Assembly (NCBI GenBank): GCA_945898725.1 | Contig: CAMDIK010000006.1 | Span: forward strand, 1 to 64,000 | Length of the DNA stretch: 64,000 nucleotides | Source of the DNA: Rickettsia typhi | GTDB lineage: Bacteria > Pseudomonadota > Alphaproteobacteria > Rickettsiales > Deianiraeaceae | Reading direction: 5' to 3' | Translations under genes and position numbers: made by a program | In this document: piece by piece, positions 1 to 8,493 of the stretch | How positions within the stretch are numbered: the stretch's first letter is position 1 | Layout: every line of letters starts with the position of its first letter | Notes under the pieces: model-generated | Seen by the model: the letters and a program-made list of their open reading frames with translations, nothing else | What the model was told of the DNA's origin: nothing | Database searches by the model: none

Positions 1-2
1 AA

Positions 3-1391
3 ATGATAAAAGTAAGATTTGCCCCATCGCCAACTGGAATGTTGCATATTGGCGGCGCTAGAACCGCACTTTTTAACTATATTTTTGCCAAATCCATTGG
101 CGGAAAATTTGTCTTACGAATTGAAGATACAGACAAAGCGCGCTCAACGCCCGAGGCAACAAAAGCAATACTGGACGGGCTTTCTTGGCTTAAAATTTCA
201 CACGATGGCGAAATTGTTTATCAATCTGAAAGGTGCGAAAGGCATAAGGAAATTGCGGAAAACTTAGTAAAATCCGGCAATGCTTATTATGCTTATGACA
301 CAAAAGATGAGCTGGAGGCAGAGCGGGAAATCTCTGAAAAGGCTGGAAAAAGCCATAGATACAGTGGAAAATGGCGCGATTCCAATCACGAAATACCAAG
401 CAACGTGCAGCCTGTAATTCGTTTAAAAATTCCCAAGGGCGATATTTTAGTTCAAGATTTAGTAAAAGGCGATGTAAAATTTGACGACACAGCCCTTGAT
501 GATTTTATAATTCTACGCTCCGATGGCACGCCAACTTATTTACTTGCCGCGGTTGTTGACGATATTGATATGGAAATTACGCATATTATTCGCGGCGATG
601 ACCACCTTAGCAACACTCCTAAACAAATTTTAATTTACAATGCAATTGGGGCTAAATTGCCAAAATATGCCCATATTCCCTTGATTTTCGGAGAGGATGG
701 CAAGAAGATGTCTAAAAGACGAAATGCCGTTGCGGTTAGCGATTATCAAAATTTAGGAATACTTCCCGATGCTTTAAAAAACTATCTTTTAAATCTTGGC
801 TGGAGCTATAAAGGTGGTGATATTATTGCCGAAAATGATGCAATTTCCCAGTTTAAAGTTGAAGATATTGGGCTTTCACCTTCGCGTTTTGACATGCAAA
901 AACTTTACAATATCAACCTGCATTATATTCAAAATTCCCCGTGTGATGCTTTATTAAATTTAATTAAAAATAACCTTGAGCACAAGGTAAATCGCGCTTT
1001 AACAACACAAGACTTGGAAATTTTAACCAAAATCATGCCGGAATTGCAAAAGTGCAATAATGTTAATGATGTTAAGGAAAATGCTGTGCGTTATATTGCA
1101 GATAATTTGGAATTTACCCCTGATGGCCTGGCGATTTTGCAGAAAAATCCTAGCGTAACTGCCATTGTTTTGAATTTTATTCAAAATTCGCCATTCCTTG
1201 ATTTTAAAACTGAATGGGACGCGTTCTTAAAAACCAATTCCTTAAAATTCAGCGAAGCAGGGCCAATATTGCGCGTTATTTTAATCGGCACGGCAAGTTC
1301 CACAGGAATTAGCAGCATAATTTCTGCATTGCCAATTGAGATTTTGAAAAAAAGAGGGCAAAATTGCATGAATATGCTGGGCTTGAAATAA
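3..1391 (+). CDS. gltX: Glutamyl-tRNA synthetase
   Basis: Class I aminoacyl-tRNA synthetase that charges tRNA-Glu (and, in bacteria lacking glutaminyl-tRNA synthetase, often tRNA-Gln) in the cytoplasm. The N-terminal Rossmann fold carries the HIGH-type motif HIGG at residues 15-18 after FAPSPTG. The KMSKR loop (GKKMSKRR) lies near residue 236. The all-helical anticodon-binding half follows. The length of 462 aa is normal for bacterial GltX. The ATG at position 3 precedes the expected N-terminus exactly, so the gene is complete. Many Rickettsiales carry two gltX paralogues with split Glu/Gln specificity; which type this is cannot be decided here. Confidence 0.97.
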   Translation: MIKVRFAPSPTGMLHIGGARTALFNYIFAKSIGGKFVLRIEDTDKARSTPEATKAILDGLSWLKISHDGEIVYQSERCERHKEIAENLVKSGNAYYAYDTKDELEAEREISEKAGKSHRYSGKWRDSNHEIPSNVQPVIRLKIPKGDILVQDLVKGDVKFDDTALDDFIILRSDGTPTYLLAAVVDDIDMEITHIIRGDDHLSNTPKQILIYNAIGAKLPKYAHIPLIFGEDGKKMSKRRNAVAVSDYQNLGILPDALKNYLLNLGWSYKGGDIIAENDAISQFKVEDIGLSPSRFDMQKLYNINLHYIQNSPCDALLNLIKNNLEHKVNRALTTQDLEILTKIMPELQKCNNVNDVKENAVRYIADNLEFTPDGLAILQKNPSVTAIVLNFIQNSPFLDFKTEWDAFLKTNSLKFSEAGPILRVILIGTASSTGISSIISALPIEILKKRGQNCMNMLGLK

Positions 1392-1395
1392 TTAC

Positions 1396-1424
1396 TTGAC
1401 AAATGGCAAAAATTATGTTATACT
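1396..1424 (+). promoter_or_regulatory. Near-perfect sigma-70 promoter
   Basis: TTGACA at 1396-1401, a 17-nt spacer and TATACT at 1419-1424. The expected transcription start is near 1431, giving a leader of about 16 nt before the ATG at 1447. Its sequence resembles the promoter at 36772-36800, with a shared CTTGACAAAT start and an A-rich spacer. Confidence 0.8.
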
Positions 1425-1446
1425 GTGGTAGTTTTTAATTTTTTAT

Positions 1447-2169
1447 ATGGAGTCAGGGAAGAATGAATTAATATCATTTCGCGATGCAATGGCGAAATTC
1501 CAAGAGGTGCCAGGCAAATGCAGTGGCGTGACGGTAAGGGGTGATACCTTGTCTTTTAACATGAAGCTGAAGGACAGAGATATATTCAACAAAGACGGCG
1601 TTCATCTTCAAGCTGAATCTACCAAAAACTATACATTGCAACTTGATCCAAAGCAAGTATACTTGAAAATGCAAGACATTTCGACAATTTCTACGCCGTA
1701 TACACTGTTTGGAATGTTGCAAACGGGAGCTATCAAGGCTTATACTGAAGATGGAATGCCATTAAGGCCTAGACAGACTGAATCGACATATGTAGGAACA
1801 GGTCATAGTGATATCATTTTTACCGATACAGCAGGAGAACGTTATTCTTGCATTACGCAGGCCCAGAAAAAAATTGTACCACCACCGCTACTATTGAAAC
1901 CAAAATCATTAGAGAATGCTGTTCCAACTCCTCAAATTGCTAGCAATCCCGTTGCTAATAACCTATATGAAACGGCAAGACCTGCAAAGCCAGTTATGGA
2001 AGAGGAGAAAAAAGTAGAGCCTGCAGCAACTAATATTGCGTACAATCCGTACAAAACTGTACACAAGCCTAGAACAACACCGGTACCTCCACACCCAGGA
2101 CTTCCTCGCCTTGGGGACAGTACAGCGGAAAAACATAACAAGAAAGAGGGTATGGGAATGGGTAAATAA
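1447..2169 (+). CDS. Hypothetical proline-rich protein, orphan
   Basis: Unrecognised 240-aa soluble protein with no signal peptide or membrane segment. Residues 1-140 look folded. The rest is proline- and lysine-rich and probably disordered, ending in a basic, glycine-methionine tail. The tail holds two diverged copies of a motif around tyrosine: ASNPVANNLYETARPAKP and AYNPYKTVHKP. Short tyrosine motifs in disordered tails occur in some host-targeted bacterial effectors, but no specific match is claimed. It is a single gene behind its own strong promoter, 21 nt upstream of the ferredoxin gene, with which it may be co-transcribed. Function unknown. Confidence 0.75.
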   Translation: MESGKNELISFRDAMAKFQEVPGKCSGVTVRGDTLSFNMKLKDRDIFNKDGVHLQAESTKNYTLQLDPKQVYLKMQDISTISTPYTLFGMLQTGAIKAYTEDGMPLRPRQTESTYVGTGHSDIIFTDTAGERYSCITQAQKKIVPPPLLLKPKSLENAVPTPQIASNPVANNLYETARPAKPVMEEEKKVEPAATNIAYNPYKTVHKPRTTPVPPHPGLPRLGDSTAEKHNKKEGMGMGK

Positions 2170-2190
2170 TAATGAGTTGTAAGTAAGAAA

Positions 2191-2517
2191 ATGGCATATA
2201 TAGTAGGGGAAAATTGCATTAAATGTAAATATACAACTTGCGTGGAGGTTTGCCCGGTGGACTGCTTTTACGAAGGTGAAAATACTTTGGTAATTAATCC
2301 GGAAGAGTGTATTGACTGCGGGGTGTGTGAACCCGAGTGCCCCGCAAAAGCGATTTTCCCTGAAAGTGCAGAGTTAATTGACTGGTTGGAGATTAATAAA
2401 AAATATTCCAAACTGTGGCCAAATATTACAAAAATTAAAGCCTCACTGCCAGGCGCTGATAATCACAATGGGGAAGAGGGTAAATTTGAGAAATATTTTC
2501 ATGAAAATATTAAGTGA
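2191..2517 (+). CDS. fdxA: Ferredoxin, 7Fe-8S type
   Basis: Small cytoplasmic electron carrier. Cysteines 9, 12, 17, 21 and 25 lie in the first half, and C40-x2-C43-x2-C46-x3-C50-P forms a classic 4Fe-4S box in the second. This matches the Azotobacter FdI-like FdxA family, which binds one 3Fe-4S and one 4Fe-4S cluster and has a C-terminal extension; the length of 108 aa agrees. The start MAYIVGENC is typical of the family. It lies 21 nt after the orphan gene on the same strand. Its redox partner is unknown. Confidence 0.93.
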   Translation: MAYIVGENCIKCKYTTCVEVCPVDCFYEGENTLVINPEECIDCGVCEPECPAKAIFPESAELIDWLEINKKYSKLWPNITKIKASLPGADNHNGEEGKFEKYFHENIK

Positions 2518-2522
2518 ATAAC

Positions 2523-3470
2523 CTAGCTTACTGCGTACATAATTTGGCACCCTTTTGCCCCTTCACTATTACCACTTTGATACTGCAGGTTGAAGATTTG
2601 AGTTGGCGAGGCATTGCTAGAAGTAATATTGTTAGTCCCACCAGTCCAGGTTTCTGGGCCCGTTGTGCAACCATATCCCACTGTAGCCCTTCTTACATCT
2701 GTGGATATAAATTTACTATATTGCCCCATTGGCAAACCATCATCTATCTTGACGTCAATGCCATAAGCTAGACTTGGGGCAATTCCGCCGCGAGTTGTAG
2801 AAGTTCCAAAATGCGGCCTCATAGATGCTGAGTTCCCCCCATGTAACATTAACCAAGGCACGCCATTCCAAAGTGTTGGCCAGTACTCTGATAAAACTGG
2901 TTGCAAAATCCACGTACCACCCATTGGCAAAGTCACATCGGCACTATTAGCTGCAGTCCACCTTGCAAAAGAGTACATATATTGATTATTAACCTTCGAA
3001 ATTGGGGATGCCTTGCCGGCAAGATTTGCAAAACTATGACTAACTCCATATACATTTAACCCTGTACCGGTAGTGGTAACTAGTCCAGGTTTAATTAAGC
3101 CTGCTACAGCTAACAATCGAAAGGAATCATTCATTTTGCAATCTGTGGTGCTATAGCACCAAATGTTACCATCCCCAAACATCGCCGAAGTGTTATTATT
3201 GATAATATTGCTTAACACATCAGAGTTTGCAAATTCTGCATATCCAGCCAGTGAACTAGGTGAAAGCTCTCCAGGATATTTACCATAAGTATTGTTAAAA
3301 TTAATCATAGCTTCGCTGTAATGCCTCAACTCATGCGTATACTTTAATACTTTGTACTGTTCAACTATGCGCATGCTAGCTACGACGCCAGCTAAAATTA
3401 CAATAATAATTGTAATAACAATCACAAGCTCTACAGATAAAAACATCCCCACTTTTCTACGCATACTCAT
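2523..3470 (-). CDS. Prepilin-like secreted/pilus subunit
   Basis: 315-aa protein with a type IV prepilin-style N-terminus: a short basic leader (MSMRRKVG), then MFLSVEL and a long hydrophobic helix, followed by a globular domain. In canonical prepilins the peptidase cuts after Gly and Glu is residue +5. Here, counting from the Gly, Glu falls at +6. The paralogue at 9315-10268 has the same spacing. After the helix come YSEAMINFNNTYGKYPGE and, near the C-terminus, KIDDGLP, both also found in the paralogue. The C-terminal part contains several cysteines. It probably acts in the inner membrane or periplasm as a pseudopilin or pilin of a type II/IV system. No assembly gene is nearby. It is convergent with fdxA, ending 6 nt from it. 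Confidence 0.75.
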   Translation of the reverse strand: MSMRRKVGMFLSVELVIVITIIIVILAGVVASMRIVEQYKVLKYTHELRHYSEAMINFNNTYGKYPGELSPSSLAGYAEFANSDVLSNIINNNTSAMFGDGNIWCYSTTDCKMNDSFRLLAVAGLIKPGLVTTTGTGLNVYGVSHSFANLAGKASPISKVNNQYMYSFARWTAANSADVTLPMGGTWILQPVLSEYWPTLWNGVPWLMLHGGNSASMRPHFGTSTTRGGIAPSLAYGIDVKIDDGLPMGQYSKFISTDVRRATVGYGCTTGPETWTGGTNNITSSNASPTQIFNLQYQSGNSEGAKGCQIMYAVS

Positions 3471-3481
3471 TTCAAAGAATA

Positions 3482-4795
3482 TTATAATAATTCACTACCG
3501 CCAGGGTATAGTGGGCTAAAATTATTATCAAGCATATTTTGCAAATTCTTGATTTTCTCAACATTTTCAGTTCGAGCTATGTCTTTTGCCGTTGACAATC
3601 CGCCAATTTTTTTAAATTCTTCAGCCTGTCGAAGTACATTTCCCTGGCCTTCTGAAAGCCTACCAAGTGCCGTTTTGTAATTTTGCTGCGCCTTGATTAA
3701 ACTATCACCAATTGACGCGAAGGAATCTACAAATAAAGAGAGTTTGTCGTAAAGCGCGGCACCTCTTTTTGCCATTTCATCAACATTTTTCACCCTGGCA
3801 TCCACTTTCCACATTTGGCTAATTGTGCGCAAAATTGGTATAATTGTTGAAGGGCTGGAAAGCACGATATTTTTTTGCAACCCGTGCTGAAAAATATTTC
3901 CATCATCTTGCATTGCAAGGAAAAAAGTGCCGTCAATTGGCATGAACATTATTACAAAATCCAGCGTATTTTGCCCAACGTGCTTTTGATACTCCTTGGA
4001 ATGCAGGTCGTCAATGTGATTTTTGATTGATTTTATAAAGCTATTAAGGGCAATTTTCTTCTCATTTGACTCCTCACAGGTGTTGTATTGCTCATAACTC
4101 ACAAGAGAAACTTTGGAATCTATGATCACTTTTTTCCCTTCAGGCAGGTTGATTATAACATCTGGAATGATTCTTTTTCCATCATCATTCTTGATATTTT
4201 GCTGAATTTCATAGTGCTCACCCTTCATTAGCCCTGAATTTTCCAGCAATTTTTCCAGTATCTGCTCACCCCAGTTGCCTTGGGTTTTAGCCTCACCCTT
4301 TAGCGCTTTTGTAAGATTTTCCGTGATTTTCAGGGATTTTTCATTGGATAGCACGATGTTTGCAATTTCTTTTTTCAGGGAATATTGCTCCTTATTTTGC
4401 TCATCAATTTTCGTGTGAAATTCCTTGATTTTTTCCTGCAGAGGTTTTAGAATTTCAGCGATATTCGTGCTTGATTGCTCGCGAAAAGCCTTGGATTTGT
4501 CGTCAAAAATCTTGTTTGCCAGGTTTTCAAATTGCATTTTAAACTGCGCTTTGATCTCCTCATTATTTTGCTTATTTTGTTCAATTTCCGCGCGCAATTT
4601 GGCATTTTCAGTGATGTAACCCATTCTTTCACGCTCCATTTCTTCGATTTTATCTTTAATTTCTATGATATTTTTGTCCTTTTCGACAATTTTTTCACAA
4701 AGAGTCAGGTTTTCAAATTTATATTTCACAAATCGCGTTTTTCCAATCAAAAACCCAGATATTCCTGCAAATAATCCAATAAAAAATGCTATCAT
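3482..4795 (-). CDS. rmuC: RmuC family DNA recombination protein
   Basis: RmuC-family protein of 437 aa. An N-terminal membrane anchor (residues 2-18) is followed by a long coiled coil to about residue 140 and then the conserved core with NWGEQILEKLLENSGL, DSKVSLVSYEQY and MFMPIDGTFF. RmuC proteins have a predicted PD-(D/E)xK-like nuclease core and limit inversions at short inverted repeats; the mechanism is not well known. The length is typical. It sits 16 nt downstream of mraY on the same strand and 11 nt before the prepilin-like gene, so a three-gene transcript is possible. Confidence 0.93.
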   Translation of the reverse strand: MIAFFIGLFAGISGFLIGKTRFVKYKFENLTLCEKIVEKDKNIIEIKDKIEEMERERMGYITENAKLRAEIEQNKQNNEEIKAQFKMQFENLANKIFDDKSKAFREQSSTNIAEILKPLQEKIKEFHTKIDEQNKEQYSLKKEIANIVLSNEKSLKITENLTKALKGEAKTQGNWGEQILEKLLENSGLMKGEHYEIQQNIKNDDGKRIIPDVIINLPEGKKVIIDSKVSLVSYEQYNTCEESNEKKIALNSFIKSIKNHIDDLHSKEYQKHVGQNTLDFVIMFMPIDGTFFLAMQDDGNIFQHGLQKNIVLSSPSTIIPILRTISQMWKVDARVKNVDEMAKRGAALYDKLSLFVDSFASIGDSLIKAQQNYKTALGRLSEGQGNVLRQAEEFKKIGGLSTAKDIARTENVEKIKNLQNMLDNNFSPLYPGGSELL

Positions 4796-4811
4796 TATTA
4801 CAAAAAAAATA

Positions 4812-5900
4812 CTATTTTATCTTAATCATTGCAAGCCCGATAATTGCAAAAATAAAAGACATAATCCAAAATCGCGCAACAACTTTTGTCTCGCTAAGAC
4901 CTTTTTTTTCGTAATGATGATGCAATGGAGCCATGAGAAAAATTCTTTTACCCCCGGAAAGCTTGAAATAACCAACCTGAAGTATGACGCTGATTGCCTC
5001 TAAAACAAAGATAAAACCAACAACAAATAGCAAAATTTCATGCTTTGTTACAACGGAAATTGCGCCCAATGCAGCGCCAAGACTTAAACTTCCCGTGTCG
5101 CCCATAAAAATGTCCGCAGGCTTGCTGTTAAACCACAAAAATCCCAAACAAGAACCCATTATTGCCCCGCAAATAATTGCTAATTCCCCCGCGCCTGGAA
5201 CGTGAAACATGTGTAAATACTGAGAATAATTTGCATTACCGCATAAATACGCAATCACGGCGAAGGTAAATGACGTGAGAAAAATTGGCATAGAAACCAG
5301 CCCGTCCAGCCCGTCTGTTAAATTCACTGCATTTGAAGCCCCGGTGATAACAATAGATGCAAATAATATATATAAAATGCCCAGCGGTAATATGAATTTT
5401 ACTATTGGAAAATAGAGATTTCCATTGACCTCGCTAGGAAAAATGTGATACAAAACACCAATTACAATAGCGGATATTAAAATTTCCAGCCCGAATTTGT
5501 GTTTAGCCCGCATTCCTGTGCTTGATTTATATTTTAGCTTACGATAATCGTCTAAAAAGCCTAAAGTGCAGAATAAAATCATTATCAACAACACCGCCCA
5601 AATTTTATATTCCGTTAAATCGCACCATAAAATTGAAGATAAAATAACCGAAAAAACTATGAAAATTCCACCCATTGTTGGCGTTCCTTGTTTTGCAAGG
5701 TGGCTTTCCGGACCCAGTGTGCGAATTGGTTGCCCTTCTTTTTGTATTGATTTTAATTTTTTTATCCCCTTGGGCATAATAAGTAGCATTAGTATGAAAG
5801 ATGTCGCAATTGCGCCACCAAATCGCAAAGTTATGTACTTTACGGGATTTAGTAAGAAAATACCATTTTTTACTAGGAAATATGAGATATATGTGAACAT
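4812..5900 (-). CDS. mraY: Phospho-N-acetylmuramoyl-pentapeptide-transferase
   Basis: Integral inner-membrane enzyme that transfers phospho-MurNAc-pentapeptide from UDP to undecaprenyl phosphate, making lipid I for peptidoglycan. It has about ten membrane segments. Family signatures are present: DDYRKLKYKSSTGM, NLTDGLDGL with the catalytic aspartates, FMGDTGSLSLGA, and the C-terminal MAPLHHHYEKKG histidine motif. The length of 362 aa is normal. It is not embedded in a mur/fts cluster, unlike in most bacteria. Its presence, with M23 and Slt enzymes elsewhere, indicates that this organism makes peptidoglycan. Confidence 0.97.
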   Translation of the reverse strand: MFTYISYFLVKNGIFLLNPVKYITLRFGGAIATSFILMLLIMPKGIKKLKSIQKEGQPIRTLGPESHLAKQGTPTMGGIFIVFSVILSSILWCDLTEYKIWAVLLIMILFCTLGFLDDYRKLKYKSSTGMRAKHKFGLEILISAIVIGVLYHIFPSEVNGNLYFPIVKFILPLGILYILFASIVITGASNAVNLTDGLDGLVSMPIFLTSFTFAVIAYLCGNANYSQYLHMFHVPGAGELAIICGAIMGSCLGFLWFNSKPADIFMGDTGSLSLGAALGAISVVTKHEILLFVVGFIFVLEAISVILQVGYFKLSGGKRIFLMAPLHHHYEKKGLSETKVVARFWIMSFIFAIIGLAMIKIK

Positions 5901-5958
5901 ATTATGTCAGGATACAAATATATAACCCAGGTTATAACATAATAATTTTATATTCAAG

Positions 5959-6687
5959 ATGTTTAACAGAAATTTGATTTTAAAGAACGAAAAACGCTTT
6001 AACAAACCTGGGAAAATTACTAATTTTATTCAGGAAAATGTGTTATCAAACCTTGCGGATATACAAAATATTTCCATAAAATCCTGCTTAAATATCTCGG
6101 CAAGCAATATTTATATTGAAAATTCCCTGCCAGCAATGGGCATTTTGGTGGAAAATTGCGCTATACAACAAGCGCCTTCGGGTGAAAATTTTGATTGTGC
6201 CATGGCTTTAAATGTGATGCAAAAAATTCACCCATTGCGCAGTTTTTTGGCAGAAATTAACGCCAAATTAAGAGATAACGGCTTATTTTTCGGCACTTTA
6301 TACGGCAGTGATAGCCTGATACAGGTTTGCAATTCACTTTACAGAAGCTATGAAATCAATAAAATGCCCTTTATAAATCATTTTTTACCCGTTGTGGATA
6401 TTTATTCAATTGGGTCTTTGATGCAGGCTTGCGGGTTTGGAAATATTGTTATCAATCTTGAGAAATACCCTGTAAAATATGGAAATATTTATGAATGCCT
6501 GGGTAATATTCGCGCCGTAGGCGGGGCAAATGTGCTGGAAAATAAGGTGTCTTTGCCAATAAAACGGCAGATTTTACGTACGGCAAATGAGATATTTTTG
6601 TCGCAATATTCAGGAATTTGTGAGTACGTTGTGCTTTTTATTTTTGCGCAAAAGCAGGAAAATGTTAAGAAAAAAGTTATCACTTGA
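5959..6687 (+). CDS. NDUFAF5/BioC-like methyltransferase, motif I degenerate
   Basis: 242-aa protein resembling alphaproteobacterial relatives of NDUFAF5 and BioC class I methyltransferases. It starts with the typical MFNRNLILKNEKRFNK element. The post-motif region LNVMQKIHPLRSFLAEINAKL and the segments GLFFGTLYGSDSL, LMQACGFGNIVIN and NIRAVGGANVLENK follow the family pattern. The SAM-binding DxGxGxG loop is not visible; the equivalent stretch reads SCLNISASNIY, so methyltransferase activity is doubtful. NDUFAF5 hydroxylates an arginine of complex I. The gene is divergent from mraY and ends just before the tRNA-Trp gene. Confidence 0.65.
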   Translation: MFNRNLILKNEKRFNKPGKITNFIQENVLSNLADIQNISIKSCLNISASNIYIENSLPAMGILVENCAIQQAPSGENFDCAMALNVMQKIHPLRSFLAEINAKLRDNGLFFGTLYGSDSLIQVCNSLYRSYEINKMPFINHFLPVVDIYSIGSLMQACGFGNIVINLEKYPVKYGNIYECLGNIRAVGGANVLENKVSLPIKRQILRTANEIFLSQYSGICEYVVLFIFAQKQENVKKKVIT

Positions 6688-6720
6688 CAATTATATAATA
6701 TTGTTGTTCCTAAAAAACAT

Positions 6721-6793
6721 AGGAGTGTAGCTCAATTGGTAGAGTGTCGGTCTCCAAAACCGAGGGTTGCAGGTTCGATTCCTGTCGCTCCTG
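6721..6793 (+). tRNA. tRNA-Trp (CCA anticodon)
   Basis: A 73-nt cloverleaf. The acceptor stem AGGAGTG pairs with CGCTCCT, the anticodon stem-loop TCGGT-CTCCAAA-ACCGA carries CCA, and a T arm with TTCGATT is present. The discriminator is G and the 3' CCA is not encoded, unlike the other three tRNAs here. A TATAAT box at 6694-6699 lies at a suitable distance upstream, but without a good -35 at 17 nt. Confidence 0.97.
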
Positions 6794-6867
6794 CGTGATT
6801 TTTTGATTATTTTTACTTGAAAATTCACTTTTGTGGTGTAGGGTTGTTCAATTTAATTGTAAATAGT

Positions 6868-7881
6868 ATGCTCTTTTGGCTTTTTTTTAGCGCATTTGTT
6901 GCAGCATTTATTCTGATACTCTCATATATTGATATTGCAAAAAAATATGGTATTGTTGACAAGCCGGATGCCCGAAGAAACCACATTGGGGAACTTGTAC
7001 GCGGGGGTGGAATTGTGCTTTTATTGTGCTCAATTGTTACTTATATTGCATATTTACACTTCTACGAAATGGGTATAGTTATGACAAAAGGGCTGAAGAT
7101 ATTACTGATTTCGTTAATCCTGGGTTTGATATTTTTTATTGAAGATATTCGCCAAATTCGCAGGTCTATTAGGTTTTTCACGCAAATTTTATGTGCAGTT
7201 TTGGGCGCAATTGCCTGCAAAGATGCCGTTGTGATATTTGAAATTCCCTATATTTTAAACTTTATTTTAGTGGTAATTGGTTGGGTTTGGTTCATGAATT
7301 TGTATAATTTTATGGACGGAATTGACGGTATAACTGCGAGTAATACTCTATTTTTTCTCTTTGCAATTATACTAATAGTTGCAAATATTGCGGGGGGCAC
7401 AGCGCTGGAATTGAAATGGGTTTGTGTCTGGATAATTCCAGCATTTTTGGCATTTTTGCTGCTTAATTGGCACCCATCAAGAATAATAATCGGAGATAGC
7501 GGTTCCATTGCATTTGGTTTTATATTAGGCTATATTTTTCTGGAATTGTCAAGCCTTGTTGGGCTGGTTATACCCATTATTTTGTGCTCATATTATCTTT
7601 TAGATTCGGGAATTACAATAGCTTCCAGATTGCTAAAAAAAGAAGACATAACCACCCCGCATTCAAAACATTTTTTTCAAATTGCCGTGCGCGGTGGGCT
7701 AAAACCAAACCAAATTTGTTATACTATAATGTGTGCTAATATTGCAAATTTCGGTCTTACTTATATGCTTTTGCTACGAAATAACACGCTAAATATAACA
7801 CTTTCAATAGCATTATGCGGAATTATCAACGCCTGCATTCTGCGATTTTTCTATTCTCATAGGAAATTTCATCGCGCGTAA
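6868..7881 (+). CDS. WecA/MraY-family polyprenyl-phosphate glycosyl-1-phosphate transferase
   Basis: Multi-pass membrane protein that transfers a sugar-1-phosphate from a UDP-sugar to a polyprenyl phosphate, starting synthesis of a surface polysaccharide or O-antigen-like glycan. Family signatures: DKPDARRNH after the first helix, a cytoplasmic loop, NFMDGIDGITASN with catalytic aspartates, and IIIGDSGSIAFG. About ten membrane helices. An in-frame TTG at 6817 would add 17 residues; the ATG at 6868 gives 337 aa and places the first helix at the very N-terminus, as is usual. The sugar substrate cannot be read from sequence. Confidence 0.88.
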   Translation: MLFWLFFSAFVAAFILILSYIDIAKKYGIVDKPDARRNHIGELVRGGGIVLLLCSIVTYIAYLHFYEMGIVMTKGLKILLISLILGLIFFIEDIRQIRRSIRFFTQILCAVLGAIACKDAVVIFEIPYILNFILVVIGWVWFMNLYNFMDGIDGITASNTLFFLFAIILIVANIAGGTALELKWVCVWIIPAFLAFLLLNWHPSRIIIGDSGSIAFGFILGYIFLELSSLVGLVIPIILCSYYLLDSGITIASRLLKKEDITTPHSKHFFQIAVRGGLKPNQICYTIMCANIANFGLTYMLLLRNNTLNITLSIALCGIINACILRFFYSHRKFHRA

Positions 7882-7888
7882 TTTTATC

Positions 7889-7917
7889 TTGACATATAGC
7901 GATATTTGTGGTATAAT
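7889..7917 (+). promoter_or_regulatory. Perfect consensus sigma-70 promoter
   Basis: TTGACA at 7889-7894, exactly 17 nt, then TATAAT at 7912-7917. The predicted transcription start near 7924 rules out translation from the in-frame TTG at 7906 and fixes the ATG at 7942 as the start of the next gene. Confidence 0.85.
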
Positions 7918-7941
7918 ACCAGTGCAGATTTTGAATATATT

Positions 7942-8454
7942 ATGCATTTACTTTTACAATATGCGCTTAATACCGTGAATATAGTGGCAATTTTCCTTAT
8001 GCTACTTGGCTTTAGTGCTATTTTGGATGATATGGACGAGGGAAGGTTTGGTGGGGTTAACAGCTTTTTGTATATCTATGTTGCAATTTTAACATCTATG
8101 CTGCATGTTTATCAGTGGAAAATTGCCGGAATTATAAATTATTCCAAATGCATTCATTTATGTGGAGCAATCGCTGCGATCGCTGTGGTTTTTGCTGTGA
8201 TAACAGAATTTTTGCATATAATTGGTAATTATGGCAATATAGAAGATCGCTTGGGAGATATTGCCTTATATAACAAAAGTATACATAGAAAAATATCAAA
8301 AATTAACAACCAAATCGATTTTAGCAGCCTTGATTCTTGTGGAAGCACGAGCGGGATGGATGACTGGAGCAGGGATATGGCAAGAATTTTATCCGAACAT
8401 TCTGCTGTTATATCCAGCGAAACAAACAAAATAAATAAACTACTTGAAAAGTAA
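7942..8454 (+). CDS. Hypothetical membrane protein, orphan
   Basis: Unrecognised 170-aa protein. Three hydrophobic helices lie at about residues 5-25, 40-58 and 75-100, followed by a polar C-terminal tail with heptad-like spacing. No known domain was recognised. The start was chosen from the promoter at 7889-7917. It is followed after about 40 nt by tatD and may be co-transcribed with it. The perfect promoter suggests strong expression. Function unknown. Confidence 0.7.
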   Translation: MHLLLQYALNTVNIVAIFLMLLGFSAILDDMDEGRFGGVNSFLYIYVAILTSMLHVYQWKIAGIINYSKCIHLCGAIAAIAVVFAVITEFLHIIGNYGNIEDRLGDIALYNKSIHRKISKINNQIDFSSLDSCGSTSGMDDWSRDMARILSEHSAVISSETNKINKLLEK

Positions 8455-8493
8455 TTTTTGCATTCAATATATGGTATATATACTAATAGTTTT

